Part shown: positions 32,477 to 40,364 of the stretch, piece by piece
How positions within the stretch are numbered: position 1 is the first letter of the stretch
How the letters are laid out: every line of letters begins with the position of its first letter
From: JAWAFC01 sp038890815
GTDB lineage: Archaea > Micrarchaeota > Micrarchaeia > Burarchaeales > JACRGF01
Reading direction: 5' to 3'
Assembly (NCBI GenBank): GCA_038890815.1
Contig: JAWAFC010000009.1
Coordinates: 1 to 49,895, forward strand
Length of the DNA: 49,895 bases
Position numbers and translations under genes: made by a program
The notes under the pieces: model-generated
Database searches by the model: none
Told to the model about the DNA's origin: nothing
What the model saw: only the letters and a program-made list of their open reading frames with translations

Positions 32477-33763
32477 TTGGAGCCCATCCAAGCCGTCAGG
32501 GCGCGCGAGATACTCGACTCGAGAGGAAATCCCACCATCGAAGTCGAGGTAAAGACACGGCATGGGTATGGGCGCGCGTCCGCCCCCAGCGGAGCCAGCA
32601 CCGGAGCCCACGAGGCGCTTGAGCTCCGCGATGGAGGGAAGCGCTTTCTCGGCAAGGGCGTGTTGCGGGCGGTGGCAAACGTGAATGGGAAAATCGCCCG
32701 GGCGCTCAGAGGGCTCGACGCGCTTGATCAGAAGCGCATCGACCAGGCGCTCATCGCTGCGGATGGCACGCCCAACAAGGCAAAGCTCGGCGCGAATGCC
32801 ACGACTGCCGTCTCGCTTGCGGTCGCCAAGGCGGCGGCTTCGGCGCGGGGCCTGCCTCTCTATAAACATCTCAACAGACGCGCCTTCCTGCTCCCCGTGC
32901 CATTCCTGAATGTCATCAATGGCGGAAAGCATGCGGGCAACGAGCTCGCAATCCAGGAGTTTCTGATCGCCCCCATAGGCGCGCCCTCTTTCCGCGAGGC
33001 ACTGCGCATGGCCGTTGAGGTTTATCACATCCTCGGAAAGAACCTCAAGGAGGCATACGGGATGAGCGCGCGCAATGTGGGCGATGAGGGCGGTTTTGCT
33101 CCGGCCATGAAGACCACGCGCGCGGCGCTCGATGCGCTTTCAAGGGCCATCGCACAGGCTGGCTATGAGGACGAGGTGAAGCTTGCCCTGGATGCGGCAG
33201 CGACATCTTTTTACGAAGCTCGGAGTGGGATGTACAAGATCGATGGCCTGTCGCTCGACAGCGATGGCCTCCTCGAATATTACTCCGCGCTGTGCGAAGA
33301 GTATGACATCGTCAGCATCGAAGACCCGTTTCATGAAGAGGATTTTGCGGGCTTCGCACGCGCGGTGCAGCTGCTGGGCAAAGAGGTACAGATTGTCGGC
33401 GATGACCTGGTTGTCACAAACATCAGCCGTCTCAGACAGGCCGTCGCGGCCTCGAGCATCACAGCGCTGCTGCTGAAAATAAACCAGATCGGCACGCTTT
33501 CCGAAGCGCTGGATGCGGCCGGCCTGGCCTTCTCCAACAACCTATCTGTCATGGTAAGCCATCGTTCCGGCGAAACCGAGGACACGAGCATAGCCGATGT
33601 GGCTGTGGGTATAAATGCGGGTCAGATAAAAACCGGCGCGCCGGCGCGAGGTGAACGCACGTGCAAGTACAACCAGCTCCTCAGGATAGAGGAGGAGCTG
33701 GGCAGCAGAGCGAGATATGCCGGAAGGAAATTTCGTTCTGCCGGCATAACCGCGCGGAGGTGA
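32477..33763 (+). CDS. eno: Enolase (2-phosphoglycerate dehydratase)
   Basis: This glycolytic/gluconeogenic enzyme has about 428 residues. The start of the fold AREILDSRGNPTIEVEV, PSGASTGAHEALELRD, FLNVINGGKHAGN, NVGDEGGFAPAM, SIEDPFHEEDF, IVGDDLVVTN with metal ligands, LLLKINQIGT with the catalytic Lys, MVSHRSGETEDTSIAD and IKTGAPARGERTCKYNQLLR are all present. Two starts are possible. TTG 32477 has GGTGAT just upstream and lies beyond the TATA boxes. ATG 32450 would add nine residues but overlaps the promoter and would sit only 26 nt from the divergent ATG, so TTG is preferred. A small gene follows after 3 nt. Confidence 0.93.
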   Translation: MEPIQAVRAREILDSRGNPTIEVEVKTRHGYGRASAPSGASTGAHEALELRDGGKRFLGKGVLRAVANVNGKIARALRGLDALDQKRIDQALIAADGTPNKAKLGANATTAVSLAVAKAAASARGLPLYKHLNRRAFLLPVPFLNVINGGKHAGNELAIQEFLIAPIGAPSFREALRMAVEVYHILGKNLKEAYGMSARNVGDEGGFAPAMKTTRAALDALSRAIAQAGYEDEVKLALDAAATSFYEARSGMYKIDGLSLDSDGLLEYYSALCEEYDIVSIEDPFHEEDFAGFARAVQLLGKEVQIVGDDLVVTNISRLRQAVAASSITALLLKINQIGTLSEALDAAGLAFSNNLSVMVSHRSGETEDTSIADVAVGINAGQIKTGAPARGERTCKYNQLLRIEEELGSRARYAGRKFRSAGITARR

Positions 33764-33766
33764 GGC

Positions 33767-34045
33767 ATGGTCTGCTGGCTCCGTTTTCTCGAAAGGGTCT
33801 CCGACATGCTCAGGTCATTCGAGCCAAATCTGGCAAGGCGAAAAAGCCTCGCCATCGAGATACTGCGCGAGATTGAGCGGGAGGAGGGACATGACGCGCG
33901 TGCGATAGAACGCGCGCTGGAGCGTGAGGGAAAGGCAGGCATCCTGAAAAGGGCGAGGAAAAGGCGCTGGAAAAAATCCGAGCATGAACGCGAGGAGGAA
34001 GAGCAGGAGAGCTGCTACGAGGTGGCTGGAGAGAAAGCTATTTAA
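33767..34045 (+). CDS. Small highly charged helical protein, 92 residues
   Basis: This unrecognised protein starts 3 nt after the enolase stop with GAGG just before its ATG, so it is probably in the enolase operon. The first 60 residues look helical (FLERVSDMLRSFEPNLARRK, EILREIEREEGHDARAIERA). A basic patch (KRARKRRWKK) and an acidic patch (EREEEEQES) follow. No metal motif or membrane segment is visible. The codon pattern is consistent with coding sequence, but the evidence is position and start site only. Confidence 0.5.
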   Translation: MVCWLRFLERVSDMLRSFEPNLARRKSLAIEILREIEREEGHDARAIERALEREGKAGILKRARKRRWKKSEHEREEEEQESCYEVAGEKAI

Positions 34046-34050
34046 ATTTG
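34038..34050 (+). promoter_or_regulatory. TATA promoter of the poly-Glu microprotein
   Basis: GCTATTTAAATTT is centred about 28 nt before GTG 34073 and overlaps the stop of the preceding small gene. It gives the poly-Glu frame its own leaderless transcript. Confidence 0.5.
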
Positions 34051-34072
34051 CGCGGGCGAACACGATAACGAG

Positions 34073-34177
34073 GTGTCATCAGTGCTGGACGAAGAGGAAG
34101 AGGAGGAGGAAGAAGAGGAAGAAGAGTGGGATGAAGAAGAGCTTGAGGAAGAGGAGGAGGAAGAAGAGGAAGAGTAG
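34073..34177 (+). CDS. Poly-glutamate microprotein, 34 residues
   Basis: This frame is too short for ordinary gene finding. It reads VSSVLD, then a run of 12 Glu, WDEEEL, then a run of 10 Glu, and stop TAG at 34175-34177. Nearly every codon is GAA or GAG; only one Trp, one Leu and one Asp break the run. GTG 34073 follows GAGG and lies at leaderless distance from a TATA box. Acidic peptides of this kind can mimic nucleic acid or bind basic proteins, but no family is known to me. The alternative frame across the same DNA reads as Lys/Arg-rich and extends the next gene, so which frame is translated needs proof. Confidence 0.45.
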   Translation: MSSVLDEEEEEEEEEEEEWDEEELEEEEEEEEEE

Positions 34178-34220
34178 CCTCTTTTCAACATCCCCTTGGC
34201 GCGACCAGCAAGGTGGTTTT

Positions 34221-34970
34221 TTGAAGAAGGTTCTCAGATGCCATGACTGCGAGCGGACGGCAGAGATCGACGTGGATTACTCACAGCTGGGCGAAAATGA
34301 CTGGCTTGAGTGCATTGAAGAAGGCAACGGCATTTTCCTAGGCAACGATGGAAAGTACAGGTGCGAAGATTGCGAGCGTGCCCGGGAGGAAAAGCTCATC
34401 GAGGAGGCAAAGCTGCGCGAGTATGCGAATGAGATCCGTAGCATACTCGCCCGGCTGGAGAGCGCGTTTCCCACTCATAGGCCAGTCGATGTCCAGATAA
34501 CCAGCGAGCTCAGCGGCGTGTCATTTGCAAGCCGGAGCGCGAATGTCATCCTCGTGGCGCGTGAGCTTGAAAAGGAGGAGTTGGAAATCGTGGTCGCGAG
34601 GGAGTACTTCTATCTCCTGCTGCCCCCGGAGCTCATTGCATCAATAAATGCAAAACTCGCACTGCTACTGCCTAAGGATGTCTCGCAGACTTACTCACAA
34701 CTTTTCTGGCGGGCGCTCGCGACGAATGCAGCCCACAAATTCTTTGACTCCCCACTCCTGAACGAAGGCGAGCTGGGCTGGCGAGGCGACCCTAATCTGT
34801 CTTTTCTCGCTTCCGTAATCAATGCGCTCCTCACAGGCAACGCGCCAGAAGGTCCGTACGCGCTTCAGATAAACCGCCTGTTGGCCTCTTCCCCGGACAT
34901 CAGGGCGATGGCTCGCGCTGCGGAAGAGCTCCTGTGCGCGCGCCTTTCAGAGCTCTCCCTTTCTTCTTAA
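34221..34970 (+). CDS. Zinc-ribbon protein of unknown function
   Basis: This protein has about 249 residues. The N-terminus holds a two-Cys-pair ribbon (CHDC at residues 7-10 and CEDC about 41 residues later). A helical middle follows (REEKLIEEAKLREYANEIRS), then a compact domain with EIVVAREYFYLLLPPELIAS and AALATNAAH-like helices (RALATNAAHKFFDSP). No catalytic motif is recognised. TTG 34221 follows AAGGTGGT closely. ATG 34131 in the same frame would add a Lys/Arg-rich stretch that overlaps the poly-Glu reading of the same DNA. The end overlaps the opposing giant gene by 24 nt. Confidence 0.6.
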   Translation: MKKVLRCHDCERTAEIDVDYSQLGENDWLECIEEGNGIFLGNDGKYRCEDCERAREEKLIEEAKLREYANEIRSILARLESAFPTHRPVDVQITSELSGVSFASRSANVILVARELEKEELEIVVAREYFYLLLPPELIASINAKLALLLPKDVSQTYSQLFWRALATNAAHKFFDSPLLNEGELGWRGDPNLSFLASVINALLTGNAPEGPYALQINRLLASSPDIRAMARAAEELLCARLSELSLSS

Positions 34971-37900
34971 TACCCTGTGCTCGGGCTCGGCCGGCCTATT
35001 TCCACTGAGAAACAGATAGGCCAGCACCGCCAGGATGACGAGCGAGACGGCCGCAATCCACGTTTCGGTGCTGAGCGCAAGGCCAGGCGCGGCCTGCGTC
35101 GCAGGCAGCTGGCTCCGCGCTCTCTCCAGAATGTAACTCGCGATCATAGAGGCATCGGAGTACCTTCCATCAGACAGCGCCTCCTTTGCGATTTTTGCCT
35201 GCGAGCGCAGGTAAATGGCCTCCTTCTGCGCCTGTTCGTTGTCGGCCCTTCTTTCGAGCTCGTCTATCGCCGTGAGCGCTGCATTGAGCGAGGCCTGAGC
35301 CCTCCTGCGCAGGCTCGTGAGCTCGTCTTCAAACCTCTCCCTGGTGGTGTTCAACCGCGCGAGTGTTTCACGAGCGTTTTTTATTGCGAGCGCGTTTTCG
35401 AGCACAAATTTTGTTTTGTTCGCGCCCATGTGCTGGAAGAAGTATTCCAGTGTGCGCTCGTCAGTATTCCCATGTGCTTTTGCAACCGGCGCATCAAAAC
35501 CAGCGCTCAGTCTTCCGGACTTGTATCGACTGATATCCACGGTGACCTTGAGAGCTCTCTCAAGGCCCGACACGGCCTCCGCGAAAGCGCGCCGTATTCC
35601 CTCAAATGCCTCTCTCTGTGCCACGGTGTCATCGTAGATTCCCTCGGCCGTAACCTTCACAGAGCGCATAGCGCCGCTCGCAGCAGCCTCAGCATCCCGA
35701 AGCGCGCGGGCGGCCATCGCCCATTCCCTCGCGGCCATCTGCCTGCCTGCATCCTCGATGAGCGCCTCGGCCCTTTCGGCCTCGGCCCGCGCGTCGGGGA
35801 GGTCGGCGAGTGGCTTGAGTGCGGCGAGCGCGCTTTTCACGTTTGCGAGCATCCGCCCGATCTCATTGCGCCACGAGAGCAACCCTCTCTGCACGGCCTC
35901 TGCATCCAGCTTGGCGAGCGCGCGCGCGGCATTCCTTGCCGCAAGCTCGTATTTCCCCTGTTCCAGATAGCTCCGCGCGAGCGCCTCGTCGGCTTCGGAT
36001 TCTTGCAACATCCCCTCAATGACCAGCGCCTCGCCGAGCCTTCCCCCCTCGGCGAGAATGCCTCTGCTCTCATTCAGCTTTGCCCGCTCCTCGCGCAGCC
36101 GGGCGAGCTGTCTCTCCACAGCGCTGCGGCTGGGCGATATGCTGGCGTTCGCCAACGCGCGCTCGAGTTCTTCCAGCCTTACCGCTGCCTCGGCATACTT
36201 TCCCTGGCCGATGAGCGCCTGTGCCTCGCGCAGGCGCGAGGCGTACTGCGAGAAATTCCCAACAGCCCCGGCCAGCGCATCCGCCTTCGCCTGCGCATAC
36301 GCCTGAAGGTTTCCGATTTCGTACGCGACCGCGAAAACGCAGCGCTCGCCCTTCCTCAGCGCGCCCGCATCCCAGCTCAGTATGAAGCCGACCGCCGTGT
36401 TCTGCGCGCGTATGTTTTTCGGCGCGCACTCTCCCAGCCCGAGCACTACCGCGCTCGTGGCCAGCACGCTGGCATTTGCCGGCTCAAGCACCTGCACGGG
36501 CGCGCTATCGAGCTCAAACGCGCTGTCAACGACAGTTTCGAACAAAACTCTCACGCCGCCTTGTGTTTGAATCACGTTGTAGTTGCGCCTGCTCACGGTA
36601 TATGGGTTGGCGTAGGCATATCTGAGCACCACCTCGCCCCTTCCCTTTCTCACTCTCTCGAGCACCACCTCGCCCCTCACGCCATCATCTGCGACCACAG
36701 AGGCTTTGGCCTCCATGCCGTTGTGAAAGGCCTCGAAGTAGAGCGGGCTCGTGGCCAGCGCGCGCTCCAGCCTGAGCGCCGGGAGCTCCATGAGCGCATC
36801 AAATCTCTGCACCGCGCGCTTTCGCAGCGCATACTGTGATACCGATTCCACGCTCTCGCTGCTGCCTCCATCGGTGGCGAGCGCTGTTCTCTCTCTGAAG
36901 AGCACCCGGTATCTCCCGCCCGGCGCGACCGTGGCGAACGCGATGGTGAGCTTTCCGTTCGCATACGCGACATCGGATATCTCGGGCGATTTTTCCGCAG
37001 GCCTGCCGAGCGGAATGCTCACGGGCACCTCTATTCTCAAAAGCCCATCGTGCCCGATCTCCAGCCCGTTTTCAATTTCCACGACCACAGTTAGCTGCGT
37101 CGGCTTGCCGACCGCGGGCGTCTCATCAAATAAAATCGTTTCCTGCGCGTGCGCTTTCAGGTAGGCCGCAAGCGCTGTGGCCTTCTGCCTATCCACTGCG
37201 AGCTCGATGGCCTCCAGCTCCCTGCGTATTTCGTGGTAGTGGCCCATGGCCTTCCTCAGATCAAACCGGCCATCCGAGAAATAACGCGCTTCCATGTCCA
37301 GCAGCTCCCTCTGATAGCCCTCGAGCCCACTCTCCACCAGCTGTTCGGCGAGTCTGGCGAGCAGCGAGCGCAGCGCAAGCCATCTCTCATTCAATCCGCC
37401 AAACATCCTCCCGCTCTGGGCCAGCAGCGCCTCCCGCATTGAATTGGCCTGCGCGATGATGTCGGCCAGCCTCACGGGCTCAACGAGCGGGATGAGTGCC
37501 CTCGCGGTGCTGATGAACTCTTTTTCGGCGCTCACATCCAATCCGTCCTTCTCCGCCAGACTGGCAATCCTCTCCAGCTCAGCCACCGCGCTCTCTGCAT
37601 CCTCGCGCGCGCTTGCGGTCAGCACGGCCGAGCGACCAACCTCGGCTCTGGCCATACGAAGCTTGAGCACTGCCTGCATGTAGCTGGCCAGTCTCTCGCC
37701 GAGCCTGGCGCTGCGGGCACGCTCTATCTGGCTCTCCGCCTCGGCCAACAGCGCGGAGGCGTTTGCCTTGTTGTCCGCCTCGGCCTGGCTTGTGGGCTGG
37801 AAGTCCGCGATCGCCTCCCGCGTCGTGGCGCGTTCGCGCTCGACCAGCGCAGCGGCGTTCGTCGCGAGTCTGCTGGCAAGTTCCTCGGCCTCCCCCGCCA

Positions 37901-39074
37901 CCCTCTCTGCCTGCTTCAGCCTGAGCGCTGCGACATCGAGTTTTGCTATCGCAAGCGCGACATAATCCTCGATGGAGGGGGAAGAGTGCAACCTGCCCGC
38001 GTCCGACGCCTCCCCCCGCGCCTCTTCAAAAAGCCATGCCGCGCTCGCAAGGCTCTCCTTTGGCGTTGGCAGCGTCGCGCTGGCGCGCTCGCTCGGCTGG
38101 AGGAAAAAGCGCACCACCCGTTCATCGATAAGTTCGTACCTCTCCTCCTCCATCATCCGCAACCTGCGGCTCATGCGCGCGAAGGCCGAGCTCACGTCCA
38201 TTTCCTTCTCTCTGTACTCGCCCTCCATCGCCTCAATCGCATCGGAAAGCTCCTCGTGCAGCCTGACCGCTGCGAGAAAAGCCTCGCCAAAGGCATTTAT
38301 CGCATCGTCGTAAATCGGCAGGGCCGCAAATTCTGACCCGCTGGGAATACGCACATAAAGCGCCTGAATCCTCTTGGCAAGCCCGCGTGCGGATGCGTGC
38401 GCCCGCGCGAAATCATCGTATCTGCCCTCGGGCATGTCGATGTGGGCAAGCGTGATGATGTCTCCGACCTTGGCATAGGCAGGCTTGGCCTTGCCCGAGT
38501 AATTCACGCTGTCGGCGCCCATGCGGTCGAGCTGTCTGAAATCCTCCTCCAGCACAGCAAAGGCGCTGTTTACCGCAACGCCCCCATGAACCAGCGCTCG
38601 CGTGAGGCTATGGAGCGCGCTCCTCACCCTCGAAATCAGTGAGGGGAGGCCCGGAATCTGCAGCTCAAAATGTACCCCATCACCGAGCTCAAATTCAAAA
38701 GGGAGGAACAGCACCCACGTAGTGAGCAGCGAATCCACGACAGCCTTCTCTTTCTTCACATTCTCTATGTCATTCCACATCCTGTCAAATGCGCTGAGGC
38801 TGTTCGAAAATTTGCCGCGCGCGCGCTGGGGGACGGATGCCTCGATTCCTTCCTTCGAAAACATGATCAGGTGCGTCTCTATCGCTCGCGTATACTCAAA
38901 GAAAGCTATCTCAAGACCCACATAGTAGAAGTTTTTCAGCAACCATTCCTCATCATACCAGAACTCAGTGTAATCTGTCGGCACAGGCTCGACGTCCTGC
39001 AGGCTCAGGTCGCCTGCCCACACCGCGCCAGCGAGAAATAGGATGGCTGCTGTGGTAAAAACTTTCCCTCCCAC
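34947..39074 (-). CDS. Giant membrane-anchored surface protein with long helical repeats (1375 residues)
   Basis: The largest gene here. A signal peptide (TTAAILFLAGAVWA) opens it. One transmembrane helix (WIAAVSLVILAVLAYLFLSG) near residue 1345 and a short basic tail close it, so nearly all of the protein lies outside. Most of it is Ala/Glu/Arg/Leu-rich helix (AEQLVESGLEGYQRELLDME, AIDELERRADNEQAQKE), like tandem coiled coils or TPR-like hairpins. About residues 640-900 have beta-rich stretches (TQLTVVVEIENGLEIGHDG, VSIPLGRPAE) resembling exposed domains of S-layer or COG1361-type proteins. GTG 39074 lies about 26 nt from a TATA element. A monocistronic envelope stalk or scaffold is the likely role. 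Confidence 0.75.
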   Translation of the reverse strand: MGGKVFTTAAILFLAGAVWAGDLSLQDVEPVPTDYTEFWYDEEWLLKNFYYVGLEIAFFEYTRAIETHLIMFSKEGIEASVPQRARGKFSNSLSAFDRMWNDIENVKKEKAVVDSLLTTWVLFLPFEFELGDGVHFELQIPGLPSLISRVRSALHSLTRALVHGGVAVNSAFAVLEEDFRQLDRMGADSVNYSGKAKPAYAKVGDIITLAHIDMPEGRYDDFARAHASARGLAKRIQALYVRIPSGSEFAALPIYDDAINAFGEAFLAAVRLHEELSDAIEAMEGEYREKEMDVSSAFARMSRRLRMMEEERYELIDERVVRFFLQPSERASATLPTPKESLASAAWLFEEARGEASDAGRLHSSPSIEDYVALAIAKLDVAALRLKQAERVAGEAEELASRLATNAAALVERERATTREAIADFQPTSQAEADNKANASALLAEAESQIERARSARLGERLASYMQAVLKLRMARAEVGRSAVLTASAREDAESAVAELERIASLAEKDGLDVSAEKEFISTARALIPLVEPVRLADIIAQANSMREALLAQSGRMFGGLNERWLALRSLLARLAEQLVESGLEGYQRELLDMEARYFSDGRFDLRKAMGHYHEIRRELEAIELAVDRQKATALAAYLKAHAQETILFDETPAVGKPTQLTVVVEIENGLEIGHDGLLRIEVPVSIPLGRPAEKSPEISDVAYANGKLTIAFATVAPGGRYRVLFRERTALATDGGSSESVESVSQYALRKRAVQRFDALMELPALRLERALATSPLYFEAFHNGMEAKASVVADDGVRGEVVLERVRKGRGEVVLRYAYANPYTVSRRNYNVIQTQGGVRVLFETVVDSAFELDSAPVQVLEPANASVLATSAVVLGLGECAPKNIRAQNTAVGFILSWDAGALRKGERCVFAVAYEIGNLQAYAQAKADALAGAVGNFSQYASRLREAQALIGQGKYAEAAVRLEELERALANASISPSRSAVERQLARLREERAKLNESRGILAEGGRLGEALVIEGMLQESEADEALARSYLEQGKYELAARNAARALAKLDAEAVQRGLLSWRNEIGRMLANVKSALAALKPLADLPDARAEAERAEALIEDAGRQMAAREWAMAARALRDAEAAASGAMRSVKVTAEGIYDDTVAQREAFEGIRRAFAEAVSGLERALKVTVDISRYKSGRLSAGFDAPVAKAHGNTDERTLEYFFQHMGANKTKFVLENALAIKNARETLARLNTTRERFEDELTSLRRRAQASLNAALTAIDELERRADNEQAQKEAIYLRSQAKIAKEALSDGRYSDASMIASYILERARSQLPATQAAPGLALSTETWIAAVSLVILAVLAYLFLSGNRPAEPEHRVLRRKGEL

Positions 39075-39095
39075 GACGCTATTCCTTCATACAAG

Positions 39096-39105
39096 CTTTT
39101 AAAAA
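39096..39105 (-). promoter_or_regulatory. TATA promoter of the 1375-residue surface protein
   Basis: Minus strand TTTTTAAAAG centred about 26 nt before GTG 39074; leaderless. Confidence 0.6.
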
Positions 39106-39129
39106 TCATCTCTCGAGCCCGCGAGAAAT

Positions 39130-39139
39130 CTTTAAATAC
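39130..39139 (+). promoter_or_regulatory. Upstream TATA candidate of tfb
   Basis: CTTTAAATAC. It would start transcription near 39160, leaving a leader of over 100 nt before tfb. Confidence 0.45.
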
Positions 39140-39160
39140 ATTTGGCAGGAAAATAGAAAA

Positions 39161-39170
39161 CTTTAAAAAT
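39161..39170 (+). promoter_or_regulatory. Downstream TATA candidate of tfb
   Basis: CTTTAAAAAT. It would start transcription near 39191, exactly at the first arm of the leader hairpin set; leader about 82 nt. Confidence 0.55.
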
Positions 39171-39191
39171 GTATCTATCCAAAAATATTCC

Positions 39192-39243
39192 GTTGACGCA
39201 TTTTGCAATACCATTCTTTCCGTCAGCAAAGGTCTCCGCTGAC
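39192..39243 (+). promoter_or_regulatory. Mutually exclusive hairpins in the tfb leader
   Basis: CGTCAGC (39221-39227) can pair upstream with GTTGACG (39192-39198; one G-U pair, 7 bp). Its GTCAGC part (39222-39227) can instead pair downstream with GCTGAC (39238-39243; 6 bp, 10-nt loop). The two pairings exclude each other. tfb has one of the longest leaders in a window where most genes are leaderless. Confidence 0.35.
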
Positions 39244-39272
39244 ATCGCGCTTCAAACACGATAGGTGGTGAA

Positions 39273-40175
39273 ATGGAAACCGAAACCTGTCCGGAATGCA
39301 AGAGCAAGAGAGTCACCCGCGACTATGAGCGTGGGGAGCTGGTGTGCGCCACGTGCGGTCTCGTCATCAGCGAAGGAATCATGGACACCGGGCCCGAGTG
39401 GCGTGCCTTTGATGCCGAGCAGATAAAGGAGCGCGCCAGGGGTGGGGCTCCCATAAGTTACATGAGGCCCAACAAGGGGCTCGTGACCGAGATCGACCAG
39501 TACAACCGCGACATCCGTGGCGCGCGCATTCCGAGCAAGAAGCAGGCGCAGCTCTATCGCATGCGCAAGTGGCACAAGAGGGCGAGCATCGCCTCCTCGA
39601 AGGAGAGGAATCTGGCCATCGCACTCAGCGAGCTCGACCGCATCGCCTCCTATCTCGGTCTCCCAGAGAGCGTGCGGGAGAGCGCCGCGCTGCTCTACCG
39701 CAAGTGCATCGATAAGGGAATCCGCGGAAAGATGATCGAGACGGTCGTTGCTGCATGCATTTACGCCAAGTGCAGGGAGTGCGGCATTCCCAGAACGCTC
39801 ACCGAGATTGCCGAAATTTCCGGTGTCAAGAAAAAGGAAATCGGCCGTACCTACCGCGCGATAACCTCCGAGCTTAACCTCAAGATTCCGCTTGCCAACC
39901 CGGCCTATTATGTGCCGAGGTTTGCCGCGGCCCTCAAGCTCAGCGGCGCTGTACAGGAGAAAGCCATCGAGATACTCAAGAAAGCTGAAAGCAAGAAACT
40001 CATTTCCGGCAGAGGTCCAACGGGCCTCGCCGCGGCAGCGGTATACACTGCCTCGCTGATGCTCGGCGAACAAAGGACACAGAAGGAGGTTGCCGAGGGC
40101 GCGGGCATCACAGAGGTCACCATACGCAACCGCTACAAAGAGCTCAAGGATGAGCTCGGCCTAAAAGTGCCTTGA
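39273..40175 (+). CDS. tfb: Transcription initiation factor TFB
   Basis: This 300-residue TFIIB homologue bridges TBP-DNA and RNA polymerase. The zinc ribbon uses Cys6, Cys9, Cys25 and Cys28. The B-reader region (GPEWRAFDAEQ) and two cyclin folds follow (SIASSKERNLAIALSELDRI with IRGKMIETVVAACIYAKCRE; then KAIEILKKAESKKLISGRGP, TGLAAAAVYTASLMLGEQRT, KEVAEGAGITEVTIRNRYKE). The last is the BRE-binding helix-turn-helix. ATG follows GGTGGTG closely. Confidence 0.97.
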   Translation: METETCPECKSKRVTRDYERGELVCATCGLVISEGIMDTGPEWRAFDAEQIKERARGGAPISYMRPNKGLVTEIDQYNRDIRGARIPSKKQAQLYRMRKWHKRASIASSKERNLAIALSELDRIASYLGLPESVRESAALLYRKCIDKGIRGKMIETVVAACIYAKCRECGIPRTLTEIAEISGVKKKEIGRTYRAITSELNLKIPLANPAYYVPRFAAALKLSGAVQEKAIEILKKAESKKLISGRGPTGLAAAAVYTASLMLGEQRTQKEVAEGAGITEVTIRNRYKELKDELGLKVP

Positions 40176-40183
40176 GGGTTTGT

Positions 40184-40282
40184 ATGTCGAGAGAAAGACC
40201 CAATTGGCACTTCAGGCGCCCCGTAGAGAAAAAACACGGCAACAAGCCGCGCTTCGTGAGCCAGAAGCCCGCAAAACTCTAG
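40184..40282 (+). CDS. Basic microprotein after tfb, 32 residues
   Basis: ATG 40184 is 8 nt after the tfb stop and preceded by GAGGG. The peptide MSRERPNWHFRRPVEKK continues basic (HGNKPRFVSQKPAKL) to TAG at 40280-40282. About a third of the residues are Lys, Arg or His, with single Trp and His-Phe aromatic points, as in small RNA-binding or ribosome-associated peptides. No family recognised. A T-rich terminator follows directly, so it would be the last gene of the tfb unit. Confidence 0.45.
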   Translation: MSRERPNWHFRRPVEKKHGNKPRFVSQKPAKL

Positions 40283-40289
40283 GCGCGCA

Positions 40290-40304
40290 TTTTTCTCCTT
40301 TTTC
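40290..40304 (+). terminator. T-rich terminator of the tfb unit
   Basis: TTTTTCTCCTTTTTC shortly after the microprotein stop; archaeal terminators are typically such T runs. Confidence 0.45.
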
Positions 40305-40364
40305 TTGCCAGGGCCCTGCTTCTGTAATGCTTTCCTATCTTTCTTTTGCCAGCCATGCCCTCAC

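Noticed and set aside
33984..34220. Lys/Arg-rich N-terminal extension of the zinc-ribbon protein
   Set aside because: Starts inside the previous gene and arises from the purine-rich tract; TTG 34221 has a closer ribosome-binding site. ATG 34131 is not fully excluded.
34977..36839. 620-codon open frame opposite the giant surface protein
   Set aside because: Arg/His/Leu-rich shadow frame; the minus-strand frame has signal peptide, helices, anchor and a promoter.
39075..39272. Possible tRNA or small RNA gene in the longest gap
   Set aside because: No cloverleaf, T-loop consensus or C/D boxes seen; the gap is explained by two promoters and the tfb leader.
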